Positions 1 to 8,474 of a stretch of DNA of 64,000 nucleotides are shown piece after piece; position 1 is the first letter of the stretch; each line of letters begins with the position of its first letter. The stretch is from Ectocarpus siliculosus. Taxonomy: Eukaryota; Sar; Phaeophyceae; Ectocarpales; Ectocarpaceae. Under the pieces are notes generated by a model. That model saw nothing but the letters and a program-made list of their open reading frames with translations, ran no database searches and was not told where the DNA came from. The stretch lies in NCBI GenBank assembly GCA_000310025.1, contig FN649752.1:56695-120694 (forward strand), in the 5' to 3' direction. Made by a program: the position numbers and the translations under genes.

Positions 1-320
1 CTAGATGGCAGCACAATCTTAGATACTACGTAGTGAGGTATGATAACCAACAGCTCGTTCGTGCAGCGGTGCGCATCTATGGCGGACGGCAAGCGTATTG
101 CGATAATAGTTCGTCCGTGGTGCTATGTAGTCGTGCTCTTTTTAGTTCTCACTTCCTACAACAAGATAGTAGTCCACAGCTCGCACACGGCGACTGACTA
201 TATTTGTTTGTTGTTGTGCTTGTTTGCTGTTGCTGAGCCGACATCGGATATCGCCGTTCGATACACAACGTGACATCATGTCTGACAGCCTGCGGCGGGC
301 CAGAGGGACGAGAGTGAGTG

Positions 321-395
321 TCTTCTCGACAGAGTCAATGCCTTCTCTTCTCGAGAGAGTCAATGCCTTCTCTTCTCGAGAGAGTCAATGCCTTG
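321..395. repeat. 25-bp minisatellite, three units
   Basis: Three head-to-tail copies with a period of about 25 bp, centred on the words agagtcaatgcct and tcttctcgaga. They lie just left of a dispersed repeat block. No coding role is seen: the overlapping frames simply translate the repeat. Confidence 0.8.
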
Positions 396-960
396 TCTTC
401 TCTCCGCTCTCGTATTTTTGTCTACCTCTCTTTCTCTCTCTCTCGCCTTTCGCCGGTAGGGTCCCAACAACATCGAACGTCAACCAACCGCAGTCGTTTC
501 GCTTTTTGCTGAGTAAGAGGCTACCCGTGCATCCGGCTGCTGCATGTGAAGCGATGGGCGTTATGCCAAGCAATGGACTTGGGCCCTACCTAATATTTGC
601 TCCATATGTAGTGCTATGTGAGAGTTTCCAGCGGTCCGGAGCGAGCGGCGACGGTGCTTTTCTTCTATGCGCTCTTTTGCCTCCTCCCTGAAGCCTGTCG
701 CGTCTGACTCGTTTGTTCTCGCTTCTTTCTTTCTTTTGTTTTTCATGCTTTTGTTTTTTGGGGTCCCCCGGTTCCTGTGTGCTCATCGGGCATCTTCTTG
801 GTGTCTACCTTGATTGTTACCCGCTGCAAAAATCGAAAGCTTCAGACAGGCAACGCGACGATACTCGTCGAGATGCCATACACAATGAATTCATTGCTAA
901 TCTGTCTCAGACTCTTTTCTATGATGGAGATGGATTCGTTGTGTCATATTAAGAAGAATA
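370..960. repeat. Dispersed repeat R1, copy 1 (possible solo LTR)
   Basis: Two blocks recur in the same order elsewhere in the window. The block near 420-690 (with 'ggtcccaacaacatc', 'ctgctgagtaagaggctaccc'-type sequence and 'tttccagcgg') matches 49375-49640. The block near 888-950 (with 'gaattcattgctaatctgtc') is almost identical to 50200-50265. A fragment of the region at 845-880 ('cagacaggcaacgcgacgat') recurs near 53050. Copy 2 ends beside decayed Ty3 integrase sequence, so R1 may be the long terminal repeat of that family and this a solo LTR. That link is inference, and exact ends were not resolved. No gene is seen in 1-1600. Confidence 0.6.
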
Positions 961-1629
961 AACATAAAAAAACATCCTGTCGTTACTCTATCGATACCTC
1001 ACACCCACCCCTACTCACGCCGACGCAGACACAGACAGGCAGACTCAGCTCTTTCGCCTGTGCTGTATCTGTTGTTCGTGCGTGCTGAAAAATGGTACAT
1101 ACAGCAGCAGCTTACCGCAGCAGGAGCTGCTTTTTGCTTGTTTGTACAGCTTTTCCTGCAGGGATGGCTCTTGTTGTGCGGCAAGTTGCATTGTTTGTTG
1201 TTGATGCGGACGAGAGGACGAGAGTGAGTGGTAGGCAAAAGCAGTACGTACCGTGTTAAAGGGACAGACAGAGTGCCTACCGTGTGTATGTAGACGTTGC
1301 ATTTCGTGATTCCCGAGGATCGGATGTATGTGTTGTTTTTTTATTGCGTACCCGCGTCCATCACGACCATTATTGCGTAGTGTGTCGGCTAATTAAGGTC
1401 CTTCCCGTTCGTGGTGTCAGCACACGCGCAACACGCGACTAAAATAAAAATATAAAGCTTGGGACTAGCAACGCCGACGATATTCGTCGGCTTGCTTTCA
1501 ACAATTGCCAATCAAAAGTTGGTTTTACCCCCGCCGCCTGCCAGTATTCTTGTTGAGCACGGGAGCAAGTACGTGAGAAGTACACGAAAATAACATACAT
1601 GTCTATCTATTCGAAAATCGTTAAACTCC

Positions 1630-1942
1630 ATCTCCTCCCTTCGTAGCTTTGGCCACTGCCGGTAACTTTGCCCCGGCGTGGCCATCTGAATAGCCCTCTT
1701 CATTCTTAGAGGGACGTTTTCCATTGCTAGCTCTGGTGCTGAGTCTTCGTGAAGCAGGAGTTTACCCGGGACCTCGGCTTGGTCCCGCTCCTTTGGCCGC
1801 CACCACCGGCGCCTGCGAAACAATCATCGTCAGGAGAGCTACCGTCATTCGTCGATTTGTTCTCCGTTCGTTTTTGCTGGGTTCCTATCACAAGCCTGGT
1901 TACTCGAACAGACGAGCCGGAGAAGGGTATCATCGAGGGTTG
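1630..1942. repeat. Dispersed repeat R2, copy A, left part
   Basis: This stretch aligns by eye with 10530-10830: shared words include 'tggccatctgaat' / 'tggctatctgaat', 'ggtgctgagtcttcg' and 'caccggcgcctgcga'. It is cut at 1942 by the LTR element and resumes after it at 6551, as expected of an old repeat split by a younger insertion. Its minus-strand frames share short peptides with copy B (for example the QxATPxQ word), so R2 probably once encoded protein. I do not recognise the family. Confidence 0.6.
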
Positions 1943-1947
1943 TTTGT
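1943..1947. repeat. Target-site duplication, left (TTTGT)
   Basis: TTTGT lies directly before the TG that opens the left LTR and is repeated directly after the CA that closes the right LTR. A 5-bp duplication is usual for LTR-retrotransposon integration. Confidence 0.9.
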
Positions 1948-2134
1948 TGTTTGGGTGCGGTAGCCCGTCAGAGGCCGAAAGAGAAAGAAGGTTGACTCAA
2001 GACCTTTGTTGATTAGAGAGTGAGAGACATGCGGTAGGCAAAACCATCGCCATGCAGCATGCCCATCAACACATTTCATCCGCGTACCCCCCGGAGGCCC
2101 CATAGACAGTATACTCTGCCGAGCACCCCAAACA
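1948..2134 (-). repeat. 3' LTR of the TR-GAG-like element
   Basis: 187 bp, identical to 6364-6550. On the element's reading strand it is preceded directly by a G-rich polypurine tract, which makes it the 3' LTR. At 187 bp it is short, as in TRIM and TR-GAG elements. Confidence 0.9.
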
Positions 2135-2146
2135 GCCCCCCTGCTC
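2135..2146 (-). promoter_or_regulatory. Polypurine tract (plus-strand primer site)
   Basis: On the minus strand the sequence immediately before the 3' LTR is GAGCAGGGGGGC, a purine-rich run abutting the LTR's TG. This is the expected place and composition for the RNase-H-resistant primer of plus-strand DNA synthesis. It fixes the orientation of the element as minus. Confidence 0.7.
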
Positions 2147-3847
2147 GGTACGAGATACGATCTACGAAATCCTCGTCACGACTATCATTGCCAGGTAAAA
2201 CGGCGATAAATCAAACTACGCATCCACACGGAAATCATCCACCATTCATTCCAATTCAAACAATTTCCCAATAAAACAATGTTCTACGAAATCTGTCGAT
2301 CTCCCAATAAAACATGCTTTACGAAATCTTTCAAATCTTCTGATGATATCAAATTACTATCTCCTAAAAGGTCTGTCAATAAACAATTCACCCTCTTGAG
2401 AAAAATGCTTCACCAAATTCTCAAGAAGTCAAAACACAAACAGTCACCCTTGGAAAAATACCCAGCACAGATACACATTACATCAGAATCACGTCAGAAC
2501 GGGGACGGGTAACTCCGGGAAAACGTGTCCAACGTCCTGACTTAGTCAGAACAAATTCCTCAGATAAACATTCATGTTTCAACTCATTGACCAGCTCAAA
2601 TAATAATCGGAAGCATAAAGGCTTCAACCATGACTGACGAGAACATGCCAAATCCTTCCTCCAATACCCAATACCTTGACAAATATACCAGTCCAACAGC
2701 CCCCCTGCTGTAACATCCATCCCAAACACGAAGAAACCAAACAAACAAGTCCAAAACAAACATGAAGCAACCAACAAATCCCAAACAGACAATAAACAAT
2801 CCAGCAGCCCCCCTGCTGGGACATCTCATATAAACGCAACGAAAATCCCATTCAATATTCAATTCCATGTCACCTCCGCAGGTAAAACGCGGAAAACGAT
2901 CCAGACATGAACTACCTAAATCCCATCAGCCAACATCAATTCCATATAAAATCCCCAGGGAAAACACGGAAAATCCCAACATGAACTACCAAACCCGATG
3001 TCAGAAACACTGCTTGTTGTGCTGCGGCGGACAGCATGGTATCACATTCCCCCCCCCATGATTTCCGACAGCAGTGCAACAATCAGGCGTGATTCCGCAA
3101 AAAAATCCAGCATGCCAATTCTGCATCGAACTTCATCAACTCCAAACCGAAACAAGAAAAGAAAATATATCAAAGAAAAGGCGTCACACGTCCAGCGCAT
3201 ACCAGCCTGCCGTACAGGCCTACTTGGAAAGGAAAATTGGTACTCCGCAAGGATTGACTCGTCGGGTACGGTACATCGGAGGGACAGAGAAACGGTGCGT
3301 GCCCCCCAACGTCTTTACCCAGCACGTCGCACGCCAAGCCAACGCCTACGAATATCCAGCACCACCAGAAAAACATAGCGGTAACTACCATAGAGAATGT
3401 TATCCCAACAAAGAGGGAAAACCAAAGTGGAACAAACCGTATGCAGAAATAATACTACCACCGCCATTTGAGATATTTTCCCGGCAAACAACAGCCCCCC
3501 GGCCGCAACATTCCATTTGCCTCCCAGAAAAACAACAATAATCAGCCATGGAAATTCCCTGCCATTTGGCCGTGGAAATTAGTGTCCCTGCAAGGTAAAA
3601 CGCGGGTGGGCATCTCTACAGAACAAAACAAAAGCAAATCCAAACCTGCAAATGTGTCAACGATAGGAAAAATGATTTGCAGACATTCAAACAACGATGA
3701 AAAGTGCAGCATTGTATCTGAAGATCAAAACACAAGAACAACATCCTGCACACAACAAATAATAGAAAAATGACAAGAAGAATACGAAAACAAACATCAC
3801 GTGCCTTGGCGAGTTTGAGACCCCAGCAGAAGTCGCGCTGCTTGCCG
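2147..3847 (-). other. Non-coding 3' region of the LTR element with repeated PPT-like boxes
   Basis: No convincing ORF. The plus strand is rich in A and C and poor in G. The box caacagcccccctgctg (minus-strand sense CAGCAGGGGGGCTG), like the polypurine tract, recurs near 2697 and 2803, with a variant near 3488. A second word, 'aggtaaaacgcgg' or close variants, recurs near 2193, 2880 and 3593. The stretch looks like a serially duplicated module carrying copies of the priming box. Confidence 0.6.
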
Positions 3848-6109
3848 TCATTGTCGGACTCGCCCGGTCTTCCGAACTCCCTTCCCCGCTTCATGATCCT
3901 CCTGTCGTTGTTCCGGTCGCGAACACGGGCTCCCCGGCCGTTGCCGCCGCGACATCTTTCCACGGTCGAACGGGGTGTCCACCCCCATCACCGGCCCCAC
4001 TCTCCCAGCCTTCAGCCGGCACAGCTCCCCCGGGTCGAAGGGGCGCAGCAGTGCCCCAAACCAGGCCACATCCATCCCCTCCGCCTCATCGTTGCTACTG
4101 CTGCCGATGCTGCTGCTGCTGCTGCTGCTGCTGCCGCTACTGCTGCGGGAGCCATCGACCAGGTCGTCCACCCCGGGATAGTTGGCGCCGCGCACCCCCG
4201 AACACACGGTGCCGGGATCGAAAGGGTGCGTGGACGCCCCCCTCTCGCCACAGACGCTGTCATCCCAGCAGCCATCAACCTCACCTGCGCACCAACCTCC
4301 ATCATCGCTGCCGTCGTCGATGCCGTTGACCACCGCTTCTCCGTTGCTGGCCGCCCCCCCAACCGATATGGCGGGGGGAACGTCACCGACGGTCGCCATC
4401 GTAGCGGCCGGTGCCATCGCCGCGGTCGCGGGTGGTGCCGTCACCGATGTCGCCACTCCAGCCGCCGATGTCGCCATTGTAGCCACCTGCGCGGGCTCTC
4501 GAGCCATTCTCCCCGCCGCAGCAGCGGGAGAAACAACACCGTCGGGTGCCGCCGCCGCCGCCGTTGGAACCGCCGTCGATACCGACGCTCCAACCACCAA
4601 CGCGGGCGCTCCGGTCGTTCTCCCCGCCACCGTCGGGGAGATAACAGTGTCGCCGGGCACCGCCGCCGTCGCCGCTGGAACCACCGCCGATGCCGCTACT
4701 CCAGCTGTCGCCGCGAGTCCTCCGGGCGCTTCCTCCGCCGTCGCTGCGAAGGTAACACTACCGCCGCCGTAGGTCGCCACCGTCGCCTCTGGAGCTGCTG
4801 CCGATGCCGCCGCTCCTGCCGCCACTGCAGGGACCCCGGCAATTCCCCCCGCCGTCGTCGCTGCGAGGGAAACACTACCGCCGCCGTAGGTCGCCGCCGT
4901 CGCCGCTGGAGCTGCCGCCGATGCCGCCGCTCGTGCTGCCACCGCGGGGACTCGGGTCATCCCCCCTGCCGCCGTCGCGGGGGGAACACTGCCGCCAGAG
5001 GTCGCCGCCATCGCCGCCGGAGCTGCTGCCGATGCCGCCGCTCGTGCTGCCACCGCGGGGACCCCGGCCGTTCCCCCCGCCGCCGCCGCGGGGAAAACAC
5101 TGCCGCCGGAGATCGCCGCCGTCGCCGCTGGAGCTGCTGCCGATGCCGCCACTCCAGTCGCCAACGCAGGCGCTCCGGCCATTTCTCCCGCCCCAGCGGC
5201 GGGGAAAACATCATCGCAGACACTGCCACCAGCGTGAACCATGTCCACAGAATCATTCCATCCAAACCATCCGTCATCATCACCGTCCACAGCGCCGCCA
5301 GCGTGAACCACGTCGACGAAATCAGAGCGGTATTCGCTCTCTGCCATCACCTCGCCGCCAACGTGAACCAGGTCGACAAAATCAGAGCGGTACTCGCTCT
5401 CTACCACCACCTGCTGCTGTACGACCGAGCTTCCACCGATGTCCATGCAGCTGCCGCCGCCATTGACGCCCATCCAGCAGCCACCGCGGACGATACGGCC
5501 GTCATCCTCGCCGCTGCTGCCATGAAGATGCACGGCGCAGTTCCGCCACATATGGCCGTACTGACCACAGGCGCCGCACGTACCCTCGAACCTGCGGGGT
5601 GCGGCGCATTCTTCGCCGTGGTGGCCGTTCCTGCCGCACCGAGTGCAATGGTATACCGTACCAGGCGGAGAGGGTGATTCCTGCTGGAAATACACGGCGT
5701 TGCTCCCGCAGTCATATATCCCACCAACTCCGGTTGGCGGCAGCTGCTGTTGCTGCCGCGCCAACTGCTGGTGCTGCCGCGCCTGGTGGCTCTGAGTGAA
5801 AACGCAGTGTTGGTTCTGCTGAGGGACAAAACCACCACGAGAACACTGCTGTACCTGCGATGGCTGCTGCTGCCATTGAGCACTCCATCGCTGCTGCTGC
5901 TGTTGTTGTTGTTGCTGCCGCCTAAGTCTCTCCTTCTCATACTCGGCAGCCTCCGCAGCTCTGAGCACCTTCACCAGCCTCTCCACCTCCGACTCGGCAG
6001 CTCGTAGCTTCTCTGCTGCGTTGCGCGACCTCTCCTCCATCTTGATGCGCACAACTGTAGTCTCCTCCCTTTGCGAATCTCTTCCTTTTCCGCCGCTTCT
6101 CTCCGCCAT
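3848..6109 (-). CDS. Gag-like nucleocapsid protein with two CCHC zinc knuckles
   Basis: The only long ORF of the LTR element, 753 codons from ATG at 6109. Seen in order: an Arg/Glu-rich N-terminus likely to form a coiled coil (about residues 20-65); a poly-Gln stretch (65-73) and Gln-rich segment to about 123; two retroviral-type CX2CX4HX4C knuckles (C155, C158, H163, C168 and C178, C181, H186, C191); three VDxVHAGG-like units (about 235-300); an Ala/Gly/Val-rich block of diverged repeats of about 40-45 residues (to about 575); a poly-Ser run; and three PFDxG motifs near the C-terminus. CCHC knuckles in Gag bind the element's RNA for packaging. No capsid domain or protease is recognised, so 'gag-like' rests on the knuckles plus the LTR context. 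A host zinc-knuckle gene captured between LTRs is the alternative. The long plus-strand frame opposite is a composition shadow. Confidence 0.8.
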   Translation of the reverse strand: MAERSGGKGRDSQREETTVVRIKMEERSRNAAEKLRAAESEVERLVKVLRAAEAAEYEKERLRRQQQQQQQQQRWSAQWQQQPSQVQQCSRGGFVPQQNQHCVFTQSHQARQHQQLARQQQQLPPTGVGGIYDCGSNAVYFQQESPSPPGTVYHCTRCGRNGHHGEECAAPRRFEGTCGACGQYGHMWRNCAVHLHGSSGEDDGRIVRGGCWMGVNGGGSCMDIGGSSVVQQQVVVESEYRSDFVDLVHVGGEVMAESEYRSDFVDVVHAGGAVDGDDDGWFGWNDSVDMVHAGGSVCDDVFPAAGAGEMAGAPALATGVAASAAAPAATAAISGGSVFPAAAAGGTAGVPAVAARAAASAAAPAAMAATSGGSVPPATAAGGMTRVPAVAARAAASAAAPAATAATYGGGSVSLAATTAGGIAGVPAVAAGAAASAAAPEATVATYGGGSVTFAATAEEAPGGLAATAGVAASAVVPAATAAVPGDTVISPTVAGRTTGAPALVVGASVSTAVPTAAAAAPDGVVSPAAAAGRMAREPAQVATMATSAAGVATSVTAPPATAAMAPAATMATVGDVPPAISVGGAASNGEAVVNGIDDGSDDGGWCAGEVDGCWDDSVCGERGASTHPFDPGTVCSGVRGANYPGVDDLVDGSRSSSGSSSSSSSSIGSSSNDEAEGMDVAWFGALLRPFDPGELCRLKAGRVGPVMGVDTPFDRGKMSRRQRPGSPCSRPEQRQEDHEAGKGVRKTGRVRQ
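4480..5220. repeat. GC-rich coding repeats inside the gag-like ORF
   Basis: Diverged tandem units of roughly 120-140 bp, each containing 'gccgctggagctgctgccgatgcc'-type sequence followed by 'ccgcggggac'. They code on the minus strand for Ala/Gly/Val-rich repeats. High GC with period-3 bias also keeps the opposite strand open, explaining the antisense frame at 3770-5677. Confidence 0.7.
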
Positions 6110-6363
6110 AGTCTACACTTGAAAAATATCCCGTACCCTGCTGTCCCAGCCCTGAAGCGCTGTCCCAGCAATACACCCCCTGCTGTCCCGGTCCCCGATG
6201 GCCACCGTCCCAGCTATACACTACTACCCGCTGCCGTGCTGTCCCGTCCCCGTTGGCCACGTCCCAGCTTAGCTATATATATCGTATTCGCCGCCCCATT
6301 GGCCCGGCACATACAGCTCAGACGCCAATACCCACTACCAACACCAGGCCATACAATATATTG
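6110..6363 (-). promoter_or_regulatory. 5' leader of the LTR element
   Basis: On the minus strand, between the 5' LTR and the gag ATG, lies GATATATATAGC (around 6272-6283), a TATA-like box. It is followed by three imperfect copies of a 'gctgggacgg...gacagc' unit (plus-strand words 'gtcccagctatacac', 'gtcccagcaatacac', 'gtcccagcttagct'). A promoter outside the short LTR would be unusual; no transcript evidence is available here. Confidence 0.4.
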
Positions 6364-6550
6364 TGTTTGGGTGCGGTAGCCCGTCAGAGGCCGAAAGAGA
6401 AAGAAGGTTGACTCAAGACCTTTGTTGATTAGAGAGTGAGAGACATGCGGTAGGCAAAACCATCGCCATGCAGCATGCCCATCAACACATTTCATCCGCG
6501 TACCCCCCGGAGGCCCCATAGACAGTATACTCTGCCGAGCACCCCAAACA
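6364..6550 (-). repeat. 5' LTR of the TR-GAG-like element
   Basis: 187 bp, identical to the left LTR. It would carry the promoter for transcription leftward toward the gag-like ORF. It is followed on the right by the TTTGT duplication. Confidence 0.9.
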
Positions 6551-6555
6551 TTTGT
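6551..6555. repeat. Target-site duplication, right (TTTGT)
   Basis: Second copy of the 5-bp duplication. The corresponding place in R2 copy B (near 10826, 'ggcattgtttgttgcgcatac') has a single copy and no element, supporting the insertion boundary. Confidence 0.85.
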
Positions 6556-6566
6556 TGTGTATATAC

Positions 6567-6720
6567 GGGAAGGTGTACTCCCCCCCCTATGGGGGGCAGT
6601 TAGCTTGTGACCACAGAAGGCGTCGGCGTCAGTTGGACCAGTACAGACATAAGAAGGTACTGAGTGGAGACCGGAACGTTTTTTAATGTGACGACAACAA
6701 CAACAACAACAACAACAATA
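6567..6720 (+). mobile_element. SINE-like retroposon S1, copy 1, with (CAA)n tail
   Basis: Compared with R2 copy B, about 150 bp are inserted here. The insert has a head with 'gttagcttgtgaccac', a middle with 'aagaaggtactgagtggaga', and a tail of eight CAA/ACA units (6692-6717). The same words in the same order, with a (CAA)n tail, occur at 52357-52530. An insert with a short simple-repeat tail suggests a non-LTR-mobilised short element. No clear pol III A/B boxes were found, so the class is uncertain. Confidence 0.4.
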
Positions 6721-7450
6721 CGTTGAAGGGAGATTTCGTGTTCGGTGCTTGACGCTGCTGGCACTCGAGCCATGTGGAAGTAAACATTATCCACCCAAAC
6801 CACGGCTCGGGGATTTGTTTTTTTTTGGAGATGGGACAGCAAGTAGTACCTCTTTTGGACAACAGCAGTTTCAAACTCTTTGGCTGTCTCGCTGCGCATT
6901 ATCGAAATACAGCGTCCCTCTGTGGCAATCTGCTGCAAGTGAAGCAGAAGTGACGAGGCTACAAGGATCGCATTAGAGTTGTACTGAGAGCGACCACAGA
7001 ACACGACTTACAGTACCCACATCTCGCGAAATTGGTGGTTAAGAGACTGAGCTAAGCTTCTCTCAAGTTCAAACATCGGCCTCGCGCAGGTGCTCTTTGG
7101 AAGCAAGAAAACCCATATGACATGCTTGGGCAATGGATGACGACAGCTGCGCAGAATTCCCGCTCGATATTCCACGTTACAAAGCTGAAAACGCGGAGAG
7201 AGGAGATTTTCAAGTATGCTCTCGGAAGGTCTTGCTCCCTTGATCGAAAACTCCGATTGCTCCAAACGAAGAAATAGTGTTGTAAAGAAAACCACACGAC
7301 GGGTGTTCAAGCGCTGCAGGGGGGGTCCAGGGTTGTAATCATTGGCTAGATTATTCTGTCTTGTGGTCATTAGCCATGCACCCCTTTTCGAGACATTGCA
7401 ACGCTGTTCGAACTCCAACCAGTCACACGCCCAGTCCTCGGGGTTCATCA
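6721..7450. repeat. Dispersed repeat R2, copy A, right part
   Basis: This aligns by eye with 10835-11365: 'acgttgaagggag', 'ctcgcgc(a/g)ggtgctctttg', 'gaaaaccacacgacgggtgttcaagcgctgcagg' against 'gaaaaccaaaacaaagtgtaagcgctgcagg', and 'tggattattctgtcttg'. Minus-strand frames of the two copies share the peptides TTRQNN, LQRL, LLSPRF and SSLQR in order, so R2 looks like decayed protein-coding sequence read on the minus strand. The longest remnant is 7008-7508 (minus, 166 codons). No family is recognised. Confidence 0.6.
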
Positions 7451-8340
7451 CTCTACCATTATTTTCAGTTTTTGCAAAATACTTTGGATGTTCTTCACTG
7501 TGTAACACAGAGAACTTACCCGCCGCGTCTAATATGTCTTAAATTTTGACTGGCAGATTTTGTTTCTTGTTTGTGAGAAGGTGTGCGGAGGTAGATTCCG
7601 TGATATGCTGCTAGATCCAAGTCCCATTAGTTCGATGCACCTTCAAGGGAGAGGTTGATTTTCAACAAGGACGACCGACGGCGACGATCGACGGAGCGAC
7701 GGCGGCGAGATCGAAGAAGGCGGCCCAAAGCCGCCCGATCGACCGATCCAACCCAACCCTACCCAAACCCCCTCGCCCAACCCCGATCCTACCCCAACCA
7801 ACCCAACCCAACCCAACTTCTTGTCTGGTCATTTGACATTTTTACCCGCACGCAATCCACGCCCCTGGACCGATTTCAGAGCACAATTCCTCCACGCCGA
7901 AGCGGATGCCAAAAGCAAGCATTGCGTTTTCGGGAAGCTCCCGACAAGGCGGTTCCAACGCCACCATTTTTAGCACGGCACTGCTGTCTCTGCTGCAATT
8001 AAATTTCGGACTGTGAAAATTGGTCCCAGGGTTGACGCAACCTACGCACGATAGACTAGACTATCCCTTCCAAAGCTGGGCAACGTGACTTAGGGCTAGC
8101 TTACTACGGGGGGCTCGGGGGGGGCATCAGAGAGCCACCGTTGCTGGGTTTGCGGCCGATGACCGTACTTGCTGATGCCCTTGAGACTAACCCCGCTCGC
8201 CTGCTGTTTTTCTTTTTCGGTCTGCCCCGCGCCGTATCAGAAAAGAAGACAACGAGCAAGACGCGGTTCTCTGGAGGAGGGGGGAAAACAGACTTGAAAT
8301 CAAGCACGAACACACGAGCACGGTGCAGCACTCACTGATC
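7451..8340. other. Intergenic stretch with a CCAAC-rich tract
   Basis: No gene is supported. Around 7743-7818 there is a run of CCAACCC/CCCTACC-like units. It resembles no canonical telomere repeat and is best taken as low complexity. Confidence 0.6.
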
Positions 8341-8474
8341 AAGGACGTGGTGCCCAGAGGAGGGTGGCGCGGGTTTCTGAAGGACGAAGCCTTGCCGGCG
8401 AGGATAGAGCACGGGGACCGTGCAAGAGGGGGTGGGGGCTACAGAAGAGGAAGCATTTTTTCAAGGAAGACACC

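Larger units (their letters stand above)
1948..6550 (-). mobile_element. Non-autonomous LTR retrotransposon with gag-like ORF only (TR-GAG-like)
   Basis: A complete 4603-bp element, read on the minus strand: 5' LTR 6364-6550, leader with TATA-like box, gag-like ORF 6109-3848, a 1.7-kb non-coding stretch, polypurine tract next to the 3' LTR, and 3' LTR 1948-2134. The two 187-bp LTRs show no difference on direct comparison and open/close with TG...CA inside short inverted ends (TGTTTGGGTG / CACCCCAAACA). TTTGT flanks both sides. No reverse transcriptase, RNase H, integrase or protease signature is seen in any frame inside, so it would need enzymes from another element. Identical LTRs imply recent movement (inference). 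The layout matches TR-GAG elements described in plants. No tRNA primer-binding site (TGG...) lies immediately inside the 5' LTR; the first TGG is about 12 nt in. Confidence 0.9.

Noticed and set aside
3770-5677. 635-codon plus-strand frame, Arg/His/Ala-rich, opposite the gag-like ORF
   Set aside because: It has no motif, while the minus strand carries two intact CCHC knuckles and fits the element's orientation. The frame is open only because of GC-rich period-3 sequence.
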